Source: Chrysemys picta bellii
Taxonomy: Eukaryota > Chordata > Testudines > Emydidae
Assembly: GCF_011386835.1 (NCBI RefSeq)
Contig: NC_088800.1
Location: 21,690,572 to 21,754,571 of the forward strand
Length of the DNA: 64,000 nt
Reading direction: 5' to 3'
The notes below the pieces were generated by a model, which did no database searches, was not told the origin of the DNA, and was given only the letters and a program-made list of their open reading frames with translations. Of the stretch, positions 1-10,151 are shown piece after piece (position 1 is the first letter of the stretch; every line of letters starts with the position of its first letter). Both the position numbers and the translations under genes were made by a program.

Positions 1-376
1 CCTAATAAATCTAAACCCCTCCTCCTTACATGATCATCTCATCCACACATTCAGACACTGCAGTTCTGCTGTCTAACTGGCCCTGCGTGTGGAACTGGAA
101 GCATTTCAGAGAATGCTACCATGGAGGTCCTGGACTTCAATCTATTACCTAGCAGATTACCTACATGGAGCTGAACTTCTTCAAAATTTGAAAGGGTTTG
201 GAATTTGCATTTTTGTTCAGTCCTTTTTTGGCAGTAGGAGCCCCAAAACTGAAATCCCACCTTTTGGGTGTGTTCATTTGGGGGTGGAGTGGGGGTTCTA
301 TTCATATCTAATATTGACAGTTTGTTTTATACTTACTTCCCGTTAGTGGTTCTGGTTCTTACTGCAGAATAGTTTT
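1..376. other. unassigned sequence
   Basis: I see no repeat or gene that I can name here. Short open frames exist on both strands but have no recognisable motif. The Penelope-like element begins at its right edge. Confidence 0.5.
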
Positions 377-906
377 ATGCTCCTATGGATAAGATACAAC
401 CGAATTTGCTCCAACCCCTCAGACAGAGACAAACATCTACAAGATCTTTATCAAGCATTCGTAAAACTACAATACCCACCTGGGGAAGTGAGGAAACAGA
501 TTGACAGAGCAAGCCGGGTACCCAGAAATCACCTACTACAGGACAGGACCAACAAGGACAATAACAGAACACCACTGGCCATCACATACAGCCCCCAGCT
601 AAAACCTCTCCAGCGCATTATCCACGATCTACAATCTATCCTGGAAAATGATCCCTCACTCTCATAGACCGTGGGAAGCAGGCCAGTCCTCGCTTACAGA
701 CAACCCCCCAACCTGAAGCAAATACTCACCAGCAACTACGCACCACACCACAGAAATACCAACCCAGGAACCAATCCCTGTAGCAACCTCGTTGCCTACT
801 CTGTCCCCATATCTACTCTGGCGACACCATCAGAGGACCCAATCACATCAGCCACACCATCAAGGGCTCATTCACCTGCACATCCACTAATGTTATATAT
901 GCCATC

Positions 907-1128
907 ATGTGCCATCAATGCCCCTCTGCCATGTACATTGGCCAAACCAGACAGTCCCTCCGCAAAAGAATAAATGGACACAAATCGGACATCAGGAATG
1001 GTAACAGACATAAGCCGGTAAGTGAACACTTCAATCTCCCTGGTCATTCTATTACAGATTTAAAAGTCACTATCATTGAACAAAAAAAACCTTCAGAAAC
1101 AGACTTCAAAGAGAAACAGCAGAACTAA
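907..1128 (+). pseudogene. GIY-YIG endonuclease domain of a PLE (decayed)
   Basis: The 73-codon frame has the PLE endonuclease signature: a Cys-x2-Cys pair (MCHQCPSAM), the YIGQT core standing for GIY-YIG, then LRKRINGHKSDI with the conserved Arg and His, and PVSEHFNLPGH. In intact elements this domain nicks target DNA for target-primed reverse transcription. The frame is out of register with the upstream RT-like part and runs into a stop after an A-rich tract (1081-1110), so the copy cannot make a working protein. A second copy of the downstream half of this domain is at 12660-12850. Confidence 0.8.
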
Positions 1129-1364
1129 AATTCATTTGCAAATTTAACACCATTAATCTTGAATAGGGACTGGGAGTGGCTGGCTCATTACAGAAGCAGC
1201 TTTTCCTCTCCTGGAATTCCTCTCCTCATCTATTATTGGGAGTGGACTACATCCACCCTGATTGAATTGGCCCTGTCAACACTGGTTCTCCACTTGCCAA
1301 GTAACTCCCTGCTCTCCATGTGTCAGTATATAATGCCTGCATCTGTACCTTTCACTCTATGCAT

Positions 1365-1402
1365 CTGAAGAAGTGAAGTTTTTACCCACAAAAGCTTATG
1401 CC
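1365..1402 (+). ncRNA. hammerhead-ribozyme-like motif in PLE tail (degenerate)
   Basis: CTGAAGA (1365-1371) fits the hammerhead CUGANGA box. It is followed by a stem II-like segment, then AAAA where GAAA is expected, then GCTTATGC. The missing G in the second core box predicts loss of self-cleavage in this copy. Better copies are at 4866 and on the minus strand at 33724. Stem I pairing is weak in all copies, so this is a resemblance and not a demonstrated ribozyme. Confidence 0.35.
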
Positions 1403-1461
1403 CAAATAAATCTGTTAGTCTTTAAAGTGCCACCAGACTCCTTGTTGTTTTTATGGATAGT

Positions 1462-2343
1462 CTGATATTGACTCTACGGGAAGGAATGAGTGAAATTAGT
1501 AGCTTTGTCTGCACATTGAAAGTTCTGCATAAGAAGTTTCTCTCTGCACCAGTTTAGGAGCCTCCTATAACTCTGCTTGTTGACTACCTAAATAGCAAAT
1601 GCAACAAACGTTCTCAAGCCAGCTATGTACTGTGGTACATGTATCACTGCTGATCCATCCATAAGTCATTTGCTTTAGTGAAGGTGAGTGGATCCAGGGA
1701 TGAGAGAGAAAATCCACAATGCTGCTAAGAAACAATATGCTTTCCCCTTTTCAACGTGCTTCTTTTATTTCCCTTCTCGATTTTATGTTCTCTCTTTCCT
1801 CCTTTTTGCCATGGCAGTGGTATCGAATGCTGATGAGATAAGACTTAAGGCAGCCTTAGGAAGGATACTGACATAGCAGGTACAGAGCTATCAAAAGGTC
1901 ACATGGAGTCTTCTGTGAATATCAGAACTGGGGCCTTCATACCTTAACAGGATTTTGAAAACTATATCCACTTTAAACCATGTTGCTCCTGTTGAGCAGC
2001 CCCTGAACGTTGGGGGGAGAAAAGACCCTTGAATTTCTGGGTCTGTGGATGTTTTTGTTTATCCTGGACCAGGTGAGTGATCTGGAGATACCAATAGGCA
2101 TCGGTTTACTTCCCCCTCCCCACTACATTTCTGCTTATATAGTCCCCAATCTTGCAATGTATGACCATTGACTTCAATAGGGCTTTGTGAGAGTGCAGCA
2201 GTCTGCCCGCATATTGTATATTAGGGCCACCGATTGCACGTAGAAATACAGATGTGAAATCCCAGACATATTAGTGCTGGGTGCTTTCTGTCCTCTTTCT
2301 CGTTGTTTGGGTCTTTAGATGAACTCCCAAGAAGTGTGAAATC
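1462..2343. other. unassigned sequence
   Basis: No named repeat or gene is visible. The stretch is AT-moderate, with short open frames that lack motifs. Confidence 0.5.
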
Positions 2344-2351
2344 CTTCCAGG

Positions 2352-3274
2352 CAGGGGCGGATTTACCATGAAACACGGTGCCCTGGCACGGGCCCCCCCC
2401 CCCAACAACAGGGGGCCCCAAGGCTGGGCACTCAGGCAGCTCAGCACCGGCGCACCCCTGCGGGGGGCTGCTCCACAGGAGGGGGCTGCAGGGGCAGTAG
2501 CTGTGGGGAGCAGGGAGGGAGGCTCACCCACAGCCTCAGGGGAGCAGGCAGAAGGTGCGGATGGTAGGAGCGCTGTGAACGGGCGCCGGAGGACTCAGGA
2601 GGAGCACAGGGCAGCCGGCTGGAGAGAAGTGGCGCTTTGAAGGGAAAACCGCTGCTTCTCTCCAGCTGCCCCTTCTGCTCCTGAGTCCTCCAGCCCGTGT
2701 TCGCAGGGCCGGATCCAGAAAGGGGATGGGGCTTTTGGGGTTGCAGCCCAGAGCTCCGGGGCCCACTTAGCCCTGGGCTGCAGCCCCTAAAGCCTTTGCG
2801 TTCTGGCCCTACCTGGCAGCGGGGTGTGGGGGAGGCAGCTCCAATGGGAGCTGTGGGGGGCAGTGCCTGTGGGACAAACACAGGACTCCTTGCACCTCCC
2901 GCACCAAATGGGAGCTGTCCCAGATAAGTGCTCCGCACCCCAACCCCCTGCCCCAGCCCTGAGCCCCCTCCTGCACCCTAACTCCTGGCCAGACGCCGCA
3001 TCCCCAGCCTGTTCCTGCACCCTAAGTCCCACCTGGCCCCTGCACACCCAGCCCCAGTCCGCTCCCGCAACCTAACTCCCATCCAGATCCTGCAACCCCA
3101 ACCCCAGCCTGCTTCTGCATCCTACCCTGCACCCCCAGACCTGAGCCCCAGGAGGAGAATACAGGGGGGAAAATGAAAAATGGGGGGGGGGGAATAAGAG
3201 AGAATGCTCCCCCCATTGGGTGGGGCAAAAATGAAGCTGAGCACAGGACCCCAATAACTCTAAATCCACCACTG
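2352..3274. mobile_element. non-autonomous hAT-like element, 923 bp
   Basis: The ends are imperfect inverted repeats: CAGGGGCGGATTTA on the left and the complement of TAAATCCACCACTG on the right. An 8-bp target duplication with one mismatch flanks it (CTTCCAGG at 2344-2351, CTTCCAAG at 3275-3282), as expected of hAT. The interior is GC-rich and has an inverted pair around 2590-2700 (GGAGGACTCAGGAGGAGC and its complement). It then has degenerate CCCTGAGCCCC-type repeats (2930-3150). No transposase is present; the long frames inside are GC-driven. Confidence 0.85.
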
Positions 3275-3282
3275 CTTCCAAG

Positions 3283-3843
3283 ATAAAACATACTCTCTCT
3301 CCACCTTATCCCTCACCGCCACCACCACACACACACACACAAATTATTCTTATTCTAAAATTCCTTTACCCCATAAAGATTACTTTTTACTACTCCATTA
3401 TTTGTACTGGCTGTTTCTAAAATAAGCATGAGTCTGAATGTGTAAAGTGTATGATTGTCATATTGCCATATCAATTACACTTTATTCATGAATATCAATA
3501 TAAATGCCTCAACTTGGCACAGAGATGGTTTGCTCATAAATTACAGCGTGCTTTTTCTATTATTGCAGTCACACTGTGTCCCTTTTAATTTAATTCCACT
3601 TCTATTTTGAATTACACACACCCTCTCATGAATAAGGATAGGGCTTTTTGTATAGAAAGCAAAGATAAATCAATTAATCACAGTAATTTCTAATCCATCC
3701 AGAATGGACATTTCCCATGTAAATAACACACAAATTATCCTTTAGCTATGGCGAGTCTTAACTTCATCGGTTGGGATGTGCATGCAAAAGTTCAGCTTGC
3801 GATGATCGCCTTAGGTATCGTTCAGGGAACTTTCCAAACACCT
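3283..3843. other. AT-rich unassigned sequence with a short (CA)n
   Basis: A (CA)n tract lies at about 3327-3341. The rest is AT-rich, apparently unique sequence with no protein motif. It is a reasonable place to look for a conserved noncoding element, but I cannot show conservation. Confidence 0.45.
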
Positions 3844-4858
3844 AGGGCTAGATTCACAAGGGGGACTAAGATACCTAGGCACCTAAAGGGGCAGTTGCGT
3901 CCAACATTTTGGTGCCAGTGGAAGTCACAAAACCTCTGCTCAGCTGCCGTCTCAACCTGGACTTACCCGACGTCCCTAAAAGCCCAAGTTTTCACAAGTA
4001 AATCCTCTAGGCCCCTCTGTGTCTGCTGGTGGGCAGGCGTATAGCCACCTAACTACTGAGCCTAACTCACATCTCACCCCTGGCAGGAATCATAAAGTAG
4101 CGGTTCTCCTGCCTATCTCACCTATGGGGCCTGATCAGAGCACACCCAGCCCCACCTCCACTCATACACATAAAAAATGAGCAGAGAAGGAGGAGGTGGT
4201 ACTTTTGCCCCCAATCTGATACCAATAGCCCATTGGTTAGATTAATCACCTGGGATGGGTTTGAATCCCTCCTCTGCCTGATTTGGAGAATAGGAGACCC
4301 AGGCCTCCCATGACAGTGCCCTAACCACTGGGCTGCAGGGTATTATGTGTGTGTGTGGGGGGGGGGGGGGTGTTTCAATCTCTCCTGCTTTGTATAAATA
4401 CCTAAAAATTCATTAAGCCAGAGAGAGGGAGACTAACTTTATAGCCCAGTGGTGGCACCCACTTGGAGGACTGGGGCACAGACCTGGCTTTCAGTCTCTA
4501 GTTAAGTATTTATAGAGAGTAGAATAGGTTTAACTGGTGAGATTGAGAGAGATCCACCTGTATCATGAGTGGAACAAGAGCCAGAGGGCCAACGTTCCAG
4601 GGACTGTTAGTGAGGGAACACCAGTGGAACAAAGAATAGGGAAAGTTAAGCTGGAAGCAACTTAGGTTCATAGAGCAGTGAACAATGTTCAATTAAGTTT
4701 CACTTGTTCAACTTAAATCGCATTCAGTTTGTGAATGAAGCATACTGGCAATGTCTAAGCAGCGAGTTCTCTGCTGAGCAGCTAGCACCATGAGCCTGGA
4801 TTTTGCAGGCCCAAACCTAGCCCAGCAACAATGGACCTGGCAGAAGGAGGAATTCAAG

Positions 4859-4990
4859 CTTGCATCTGAAGAAGTGAGGTTCTTACCCACGAAAGCTTAT
4901 GCTCCCAGTACTTCTGTTAGTCTCAAAGGTGCCACAGGACCCTCTGTTGCTTTTTACAGATTCAGACTAACACGGCTACCCCTCTGATAC
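4859..4990 (+). mobile_element. PLE 3' tail copy
   Basis: The copy is almost only tail: GCATCTGAAGAAGTGAGG, CACGAAAGCTTATGC, CTTCTGTTAGTCTCAAAGG, GCCACAGGACCCTC and finally the full end ACACGGCTACCCCTCTGATA. The end segment is the reverse complement of the start of the copies at 12625 and 33305, which makes this the best guide to the complete terminus. It lies within the 3845-8066 TIR element. Confidence 0.85.
4866..4904 (+). ncRNA. hammerhead-ribozyme-like motif in PLE tail
   Basis: The order of core boxes is right: CTGAAGA (4866-4872), a stem II candidate (4873-4890, GTG paired with CAC), GAAA (4891-4894), a GC-TTAT-GC stem III mini-hairpin (4895-4902), then TC as the cleavage position. 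Hammerheads of this minimal kind are known from PLEs as a group. Stem I is poorly paired, so activity as a monomer is uncertain. Confidence 0.45.
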
Positions 4991-5336
4991 TTGACAAGCT
5001 GTATACAGACCTGGCTATGAAGGAGGCCAACAACAAGTAGGAAAGTAAAACTGTTATATTACCTTATTGGCAGACAAGACAGAGAAGTCTGCAGCACTCA
5101 ATCTCACCACTACCTCAGACTTCACACCTGGGCCTTGTCAGATGTTAGAGGTGGGCTCAAGAGTGTGTTTAGTGGCTGGGAACGAATACACAACTCTGCT
5201 CTATAGAAAGCTGTGACACCTGACAGTCGTGTGATGACCATCTGCAGAAAAGAGCCTACAAAGTCTACCACACCACCTGCTCTCCAAACCATGGAAAAGG
5301 GAGGCAATGGACTTATTTACCCTCAAGGAAAAACAG
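4991..5336. other. unassigned sequence between PLE tail and Tigger
   Basis: This is the interior of the 3845-8066 element or older host sequence. Its + strand frame (for example ICRKEPTKSTTPPALQ) is interrupted and I do not recognise it. Confidence 0.4.
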
Positions 5337-5426
5337 TACAGTGAAACCCCGCTATAACGCGATGTTTGGGGTCCAAAAAATTCCATCGTGATAAATGCGG
5401 GGTCACGGTATACTGGGGTTTCAAGC

Positions 5427-5910
5427 CAGTGGTCCCCAATGCGGTGCATTGATGTGCACTGCCTAGTGCCCCTAGTGCCTAGTGCCCAGCAGGGGAGAGA
5501 AGCCGTGGCCCCGTGCCTGCCAGGGACAGAGAACTCTGAGGCTGCGGGCGCTGGTGCTCTCTGTCCCTGGCAAGCGTGGGGCCGTGGCTTCTCTCTGGCT
5601 TCAAGAGGAGCCAGGGCCCCGCGCCTGCCGGGGACAGAGAACTCCAGGGCTGCGGGCGCCGGTGCTCACTGTCCCCGGCAGGCACGGGGCCACGGCTTCT
5701 CTCTGGCTTCTCCGGGGCTGCAGGCACCGGTGCTCTCTGTCCCTGGCAGGTGCGGGGCCTGCCTAGTGCCCAGCAGGGGAGAGAAGCCGCAGCCCCGCGC
5801 CTGCCGTGGACAGAGAACTCCAAAATAAGTCTTGAAAAATTGTTGGCTCCTGCCACACTCTTCTCAAAACATGAATGTGCTACTGGCCACAAAAAGGTTG
5901 GGGACCACTG
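5427..5910 (+). mobile_element. nested hAT MITE, GC-rich
   Basis: The terminal inverted repeats are CAGTGGTCCCCAA (from 5427) and TTGGGGACCACTG (to 5910). Inside are tandem and inverted variants of a unit built from CAGGGACAGAGAACTC and GGGGCCGTGGCTTCTCTC, so the copy can fold on itself. Long GC-rich open frames on both strands are a by-product. I see no 8-bp target duplication at its edges. Confidence 0.75.
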
Positions 5911-6118
5911 CCATAATACTGTTCGCGTTTTGCCGGAATACTGTACTTTTTTACGACATTTATAAATAAACCGCGTTTTTCCAGTCTTATAGGATAAAGT
6001 GACTTGTGGCCATTGCAGATCCATTGCACTTACTGTAGTTCTCAGGTTGTACATGTGTATGGTGTTTGTCTATGAAGTTGTTCTTAATTTCCTATATTTT
6101 TAAAAATATTTTACCGTT

Positions 6119-7321
6119 ATGGATATGCCAGTTCACAAACGCAAGTTGTTTTCTGCCCGAGAGAAACTGTATGCCCTGGATCAACTAAAGAAGGGCAAAC
6201 AACAAAGTCAGCTCGCTAGATATCTAGGAATTAGCAAGTCCACTCTGTGAGGGTGGAAAAAAGAAGAAAAGCTTCGCAGCCTACCCTGAATTCTTGAAGA
6301 GGGAACTGGTTTACAGCGCAAAAAGGTCAAGTTTGCTAATGACGAAAGCCTAGATTCAGCCTTGTATCAATGGTTTGTCCAGGCTCGCTCAGAAGTAGTT
6401 CCTATTTCTGGCCCTATTCTGAAAGCTCAAGCAGAGAAATTTGATCGCCTTATCCATGGAAATGAATCCAAATTTAAGGCGAATAACGGCTGGCTGGACA
6501 GATTCAAGAAAAGGCACACTATAAGCCAAGTTCTTGTGTCTGGGGAAATCCACTCAGCTGATAAAGAGGCTGCTGATTCCTACCCAACTGAGCTTAAAAA
6601 GTTGCTGGAGGAAGGTTGCTACACAGCTGATCAAGTTTACGACTGCAACGAGACTGGTTTATGCTTTAAAATGTTACCCAATCGCACCCTCGCAACCAAG
6701 ACTGACAGTCACAAATGAGAAGGCTTCAAGCAGAGAAAGGACCGAGTCACTCTCTTCTTTTGCGTCAACAAATCTGGCAGCCACAAACTCAGACCTCTGA
6801 TGATCAGAAAAGCAAGGTCTCCCAGATGTTTTCATCATGTTAATATGAAAGCCCTTCCCTTTGAATACACCAACAGCAAGAATGCATGGATGAATAGCTC
6901 CATATTTAAAGACTGGTTCCATAAAACTTTTGTGCCAGCCGTTTGGACTCATTTGCGAAAACTGAAGCAGGAGGAAAAAGCTCCCCTCCTGCTGGATAAT
7001 TGCCCTGCCCACCTCCCAGCGGAAAATCTTGTCAATCGTGATGGCAAGATTAAAGTCTCTTATCTCTCGAAGAACACTACATCAGAAATCCAGCCACTGG
7101 ACCAAGGCATCATATCGGTATTTAAACAAAACTATCGTTGGGAAATGATCAAGTGGATGGTAGCGGGTAACAACTCCTCTGTCCACACATCACTGGCATC
7201 ACTCAACTTGAAAGAAGTCTGTCACCTCGTCGGGAAAGCCTGGGATGCTATCTCTGCACGTTTCATTGAACGGTGCTGGATAAAGGGTCTTGGTCCAGCT
7301 TTTCCATCATCTACACATGAT
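6119..7321 (+). pseudogene. Tigger/pogo transposase pseudogene
   Basis: One frame from ATG 6119 carries the whole recognisable protein. It has an N-terminal HTH (FSAREKLYALDQL, LARYLGISKSTL), a CENP-B-type second HTH (about residues 80-140, NNGWLDRFKKRH) and the DDE catalytic domain. Catalytic positions are residue 177 in CNETGL (normally DETGL), residue 293 in LLLDNCPAH and residue 328 in QPLDQG. The first Asp codon is now Asn (AAC 6647-6649). Three in-frame TGA stops lie at 6248, 6287 and 6716, with no frameshift between the motifs. The C-terminal end is lost at the junction with the inverted hAT copy (about 7322). The protein would have cut and pasted the element; this copy is dead. Confidence 0.9.
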
Positions 7322-7715
7322 GATGGCAACTTATTTTGGAGTTCTCTGTCACTGGTAGGTATGGGGCCACGGCTTCTCTCTGGCCTGCCAGGGACAGAGA
7401 GCACTGGCGTCTGCAGCCCCAGAGAAGCTGGAGAGGAGCCGCTGCCCCGCACCTGCCGGGAACAGAGAGCACTGGGGCCTGCAGCCTCGGAGTTCTCTGT
7501 CCCCGGCAGGCACGGGGCTGTGGCTGGCCATGGCTTCTCTCTGGCTTGGAGAGAAGCCACGGCCCCGCGCCTGCTGGGGACAGAGAACACCAGCGCCCGC
7601 AGCCCTGGAGTTCTCTGTCCCTGGCAGGCACGGGGCCGTGGCTCCTCTCCCCTGCTGGGCACTAGGTGGGAGCACATCAATGTCCCGGCGGGCACCATGG
7701 CATTGGGGACCACTG
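7322..7715 (-). mobile_element. second hAT MITE copy, inverted and truncated
   Basis: Read on the minus strand it starts CAGTGGTCCCCAATG (7715 leftward) and repeats the GC-rich units of the 5427-5910 copy. It stops just after ACTCCAAAATAAGT, so the other terminal repeat is missing. The two copies form a large inverted repeat inside the Tigger element. Confidence 0.75.
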
Positions 7716-7805
7716 GTATTAGGCCTTAAAGGGGAGCCAACTTATGATCGCGTTATATGCGATTTCGCGTTATGGCAGGGCGCGTTATTGTGAGGTTTCA
7801 CTGTA

Positions 7806-8240
7806 CTGGACTGCAGCGAACACTCCAGACACTCCCCATGTTTGAGGGGCAGGGCTTAGTCCATACCCCTCTCCTCAGCATTTCCCACGGGGTAGCTTAG
7901 GCAGGTTCCTGCTCAGCATGCTGGCTTCTGCAAATCCCATTTTTAGATGCCTAACTCTCCTTATACATTGTCTGACGTGCCTGGGTGCCTAACTTGGGGT
8001 TGAGAATTCCACTAGGCATCAGGATGAATGTTGCAATGCCTAAATCCCCCTTGTGAATCTAGCCCTCAGAGTGAAATCCTGGCCCTCTTGAAGTCAATGG
8101 GAATTTTGCCTTTGACATCAGTGGAGCCAGTTTTCACCCTCAGTCTTTACACTGGTTGCTGTCACTACAAAGTACAGCACCCATTCTTTCAATGATTTTG
8201 TTTTTGTGACTCTTATGAAGGATATTTTATTCTATTTTTT
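7806..8240. other. right arm of the TIR element and flank
   Basis: Sequence to 8066 is the right arm of the 3845-8066 element (GATGCCTAACTCTCC-type motifs). After it comes a short piece resembling the reptilian AAATCCTGGCCC palindromic MITEs, without a complementary end. Confidence 0.45.
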
Positions 8241-8500
8241 TTTATGATATGGTAGCAGGGCCTCATTGTACTAGGCACTGTACAAACACAATTAGAGAAC
8301 CCTATCCTGAAGAGTTTACAATTTAAATAGACAAGACAAAGCGTGGGAGAAAGGAAGTAAGTATTATTAAACCTCCATTTAACACGGGGGGGGGGGGGAT
8401 TTGCCCAAAGTCACATGGGGCAGAGTGGGAACTTGAACCCACATCTGCTGAGAACTAGCCAAGCTCTCTTACCAACCAGACCCATCCTCTCTGCATGTAT
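8240..8500 (-). mobile_element. MIR-like SINE with L2-type 3' tail
   Basis: On the minus strand the right part has MIR-like motifs (complement of TTTGCCCAAAGTCACAT and of GAACTTGAACCCACAT, a tRNA-like B-box region). The left part (8249-8340) matches the 3' tail of the L2-clade LINE at 15827 (CATTGTACTAGGCACTGTAC, then GAGTTTACAATTTAAAT). A run of G's at 8387-8398 interrupts it. A SINE body joined to a LINE tail is typical of MIR-like elements. Confidence 0.65.
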
Positions 8501-9883
8501 AAGTCTTAGAACGTCTCCCTGCAATACATGCCGTGTATGTTATTAAATTATGTGCGTATTTGGAGATTAAATATTTCAAATTATATTTATAGTTAACACT
8601 GACAATCATATTGAGGCACAATTTTTGTTACTACTGATACAAAAGGATCAAAAGAAGGCTGTCTCCCATCACACAAACACCGCTGTTTTGCCTGTGGCAT
8701 ATCCCTCAGCAGTCATGAAATCTGGAATTGAACAGATGCTTATTTATACTGTAGCTATAGTATTTGTTTGTGAGACGTGTCTTTCGCTATTCCTAGATGT
8801 ACTAGATTTCAGAAAAAAAAGTTAGGTTTTCATATAATTTATTGCTTTTTCCATTGGCTCAATAAGATTTTAGAGTTCTTCCTGGTTTTAAAATGTTTAA
8901 TGCACATAATATTTCCATAACAAATCTTTACTGCTAGAGCTGCCTACCTCATTAATAAAGTCTGACTTGCACATGAAGGGACAGAATTTCAAAGAAGTGA
9001 GAGTCAATGAGAGTTGTATACAAATATCTGAAGGCAGATTTTGCCTCTTCAAAGTTTCATTAGGAAGCAGTTCTGGGTAAGTTCTAGGGAGTATCGCAGA
9101 TTTAGCTGAGCTCACTTCTTGGCCACTCAGATGTCTGGGAGGGGATCCAAATACCGAATCGAAATACTGTATTCTTTAAGCCTCCAAAGTCTGAACAAAC
9201 TCCAGACACTGTCCCTGATTTGGGAGTCTCTGGGCACACTCTTGGCGTGCAGATGTCAAGCACCCCCTCCTGAGAACTGAGACCTCATGGACCAACTGCT
9301 TAGCCCCAAGACCAACTGCTTAGCCCCAAGACTATTGACCCCTCAGACTTCCCCATACTTTAAACACACCTTCTCCAAGAACTCCAGCTGTGTGGGTGCT
9401 TTGGGTTTACAATTACTTCTTGTGGGTCATATGATGATGAAAGCAAACAAACACACAGACTGCATTTGCAGAGGATCTTAGAACACCATTGCTCTTTACT
9501 CGGTAACATGAGTAATACACAGATCAAGATAAAACAAATAAAAATAAAACCTACATCCATTTCCTTGCCTCAGTTCCTCACTGCATTCTTTGTGCTGGGG
9601 TCAGGGTCATCTGGGGGTGTCCAGGACTCTTTACCTCCAATGCATGGAGCCTGTCTCTCTCTCTCTCTCTCAGTTTGCTTTGGCCTTAGCTGATCACACA
9701 GCTAAAGTGTCCCCCGCCCAGCTATGAAAGCATGCCTGTCTCATCCCCTCTTCTGCCCAAATCTTTCTACCCCTCCCGAATAAAGACTTCACCCTGATAG
9801 TCCTTTTTAAATCTCTGCTTTATCACCTCCCTTTGTCCTGTTTGGGAATTTTCTGCTCTCTCCACTTCACTTGCAGAGACACT
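8501..9883. other. unassigned, with a 22-bp duplication and (TC)n
   Basis: GACCAACTGCTTAGCCCCAA is present twice in tandem (about 9288-9331), and (TC)n lies at 9653-9671. The stretch 9180-9800 has an LTR-like look (AATAAAGACTTCACCC near 9778), but I cannot set ends or find a partner. I see no gene. Confidence 0.4.
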
Positions 9884-10151
9884 GAGACCTTGTCTATTCC
9901 ACATCTTACTTCACTATAATTTATGTCACTCGGGATGGGAATAATCCAACCTAAGTGCCGGTATAGAGAGAGCACCATGTTGGCAGGAGAGCTTCCCCAG
10001 ACATTGCTACCACCTCTGGCGGAGCAAGAGTTAAGCTGACGGGAGAGCGCTCTCCTGTCAGCATAGAGCATCTCCACCACACACACTACTGCAGTGCAGC
10101 TGCATCAGTGCAGCTGTGCAACTGTAAGTGCTGTAGTGTAGATATAGCCTT
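9884..10151. mobile_element. MITE with CTTGTCTA-type inverted ends
   Basis: The left end GAGACCTTGTCTATTCCAC is matched by the complement of GTAGTGTAGATATAGCC on the right. The interior has a GGAGAGC/GCTCTCC inverted pair and TGCAGTGCAGCTGC palindromes. Ends of this sort belong to the GTAGACAAG group of reptilian MITEs, as at 24667. Confidence 0.6.

Larger units (their letters stand above)
377..1461 (+). mobile_element. Penelope-like retroelement, 3' part
   Basis: This is a degenerate 3' portion of a Penelope-like element (PLE). PLEs encode a reverse transcriptase fused to a GIY-YIG endonuclease. The first frame (377-667) reads like the RT C-terminal region (RNRICSNPSDRD-like start, then a stretch of R/L-rich helices). 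The next (671-973) holds the linker motif RQPPNLKQIL, and the GIY-YIG module follows in another frame at 907-1128, so at least one frameshift separates them. After the coding part, about 300 bp of 3' UTR leads to the tail (1361-1461) that recurs at 4859, 13011, 33360 and, inverted, 33668. Parts of that tail resemble a hammerhead ribozyme. I find no clear target duplication. Clade (Neptune or other) is not decided by eye. Confidence 0.82.
5339..7803 (+). mobile_element. Tigger/pogo DNA transposon, 2465 bp
   Basis: The element starts CAGTGAAACCCCGCTATAAC and ends in the complement of CAGTGAAACCTCACAATAAC, with TA on both sides (5337-5338 and 7804-7805). That is the pogo/Tigger terminus and target site. 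It encodes a decayed transposase (6119-7321). Two GC-rich hAT copies in opposite orientation (5427-5910 and 7322-7715) sit between the terminal arms and the gene, and the right one replaces the C-terminal end of the gene. Outside these, AACGCG repeats in the arms are intact. Confidence 0.9.
3845..8066. mobile_element. TIR DNA element, split by later insertions
   Basis: The left end (GGGCTAGATTCACAAGGGGG from 3845) is matched in inverted orientation at the right end (CCCCCTTGTGAATCTAGCCC up to 8066). Arms rich in CCTAGGCACCTAA-type motifs lie inside both ends. The PLE tail at 4859-4990 and the Tigger transposon at 5339-7803 lie between the ends and are younger. Part of the interior (4230-4340) is a CTAACCACTGGGCT-type repeat common in reptilian elements. 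I see no flanking target duplication, so the superfamily stays open; two independent copies facing each other is an alternative. Confidence 0.6.

Noticed and set aside
5419..5918. An 8-bp target duplication for the nested hAT at 5427-5910
   Set aside because: The flanks TTTCAAGC and CCATAATA do not match.
5388..6054. Long open frames on both strands in the GC-rich arms of the Tigger element, and again at 7222-7793
   Set aside because: They mirror each other on opposite strands because the hAT units are inverted repeats poor in stop codons.
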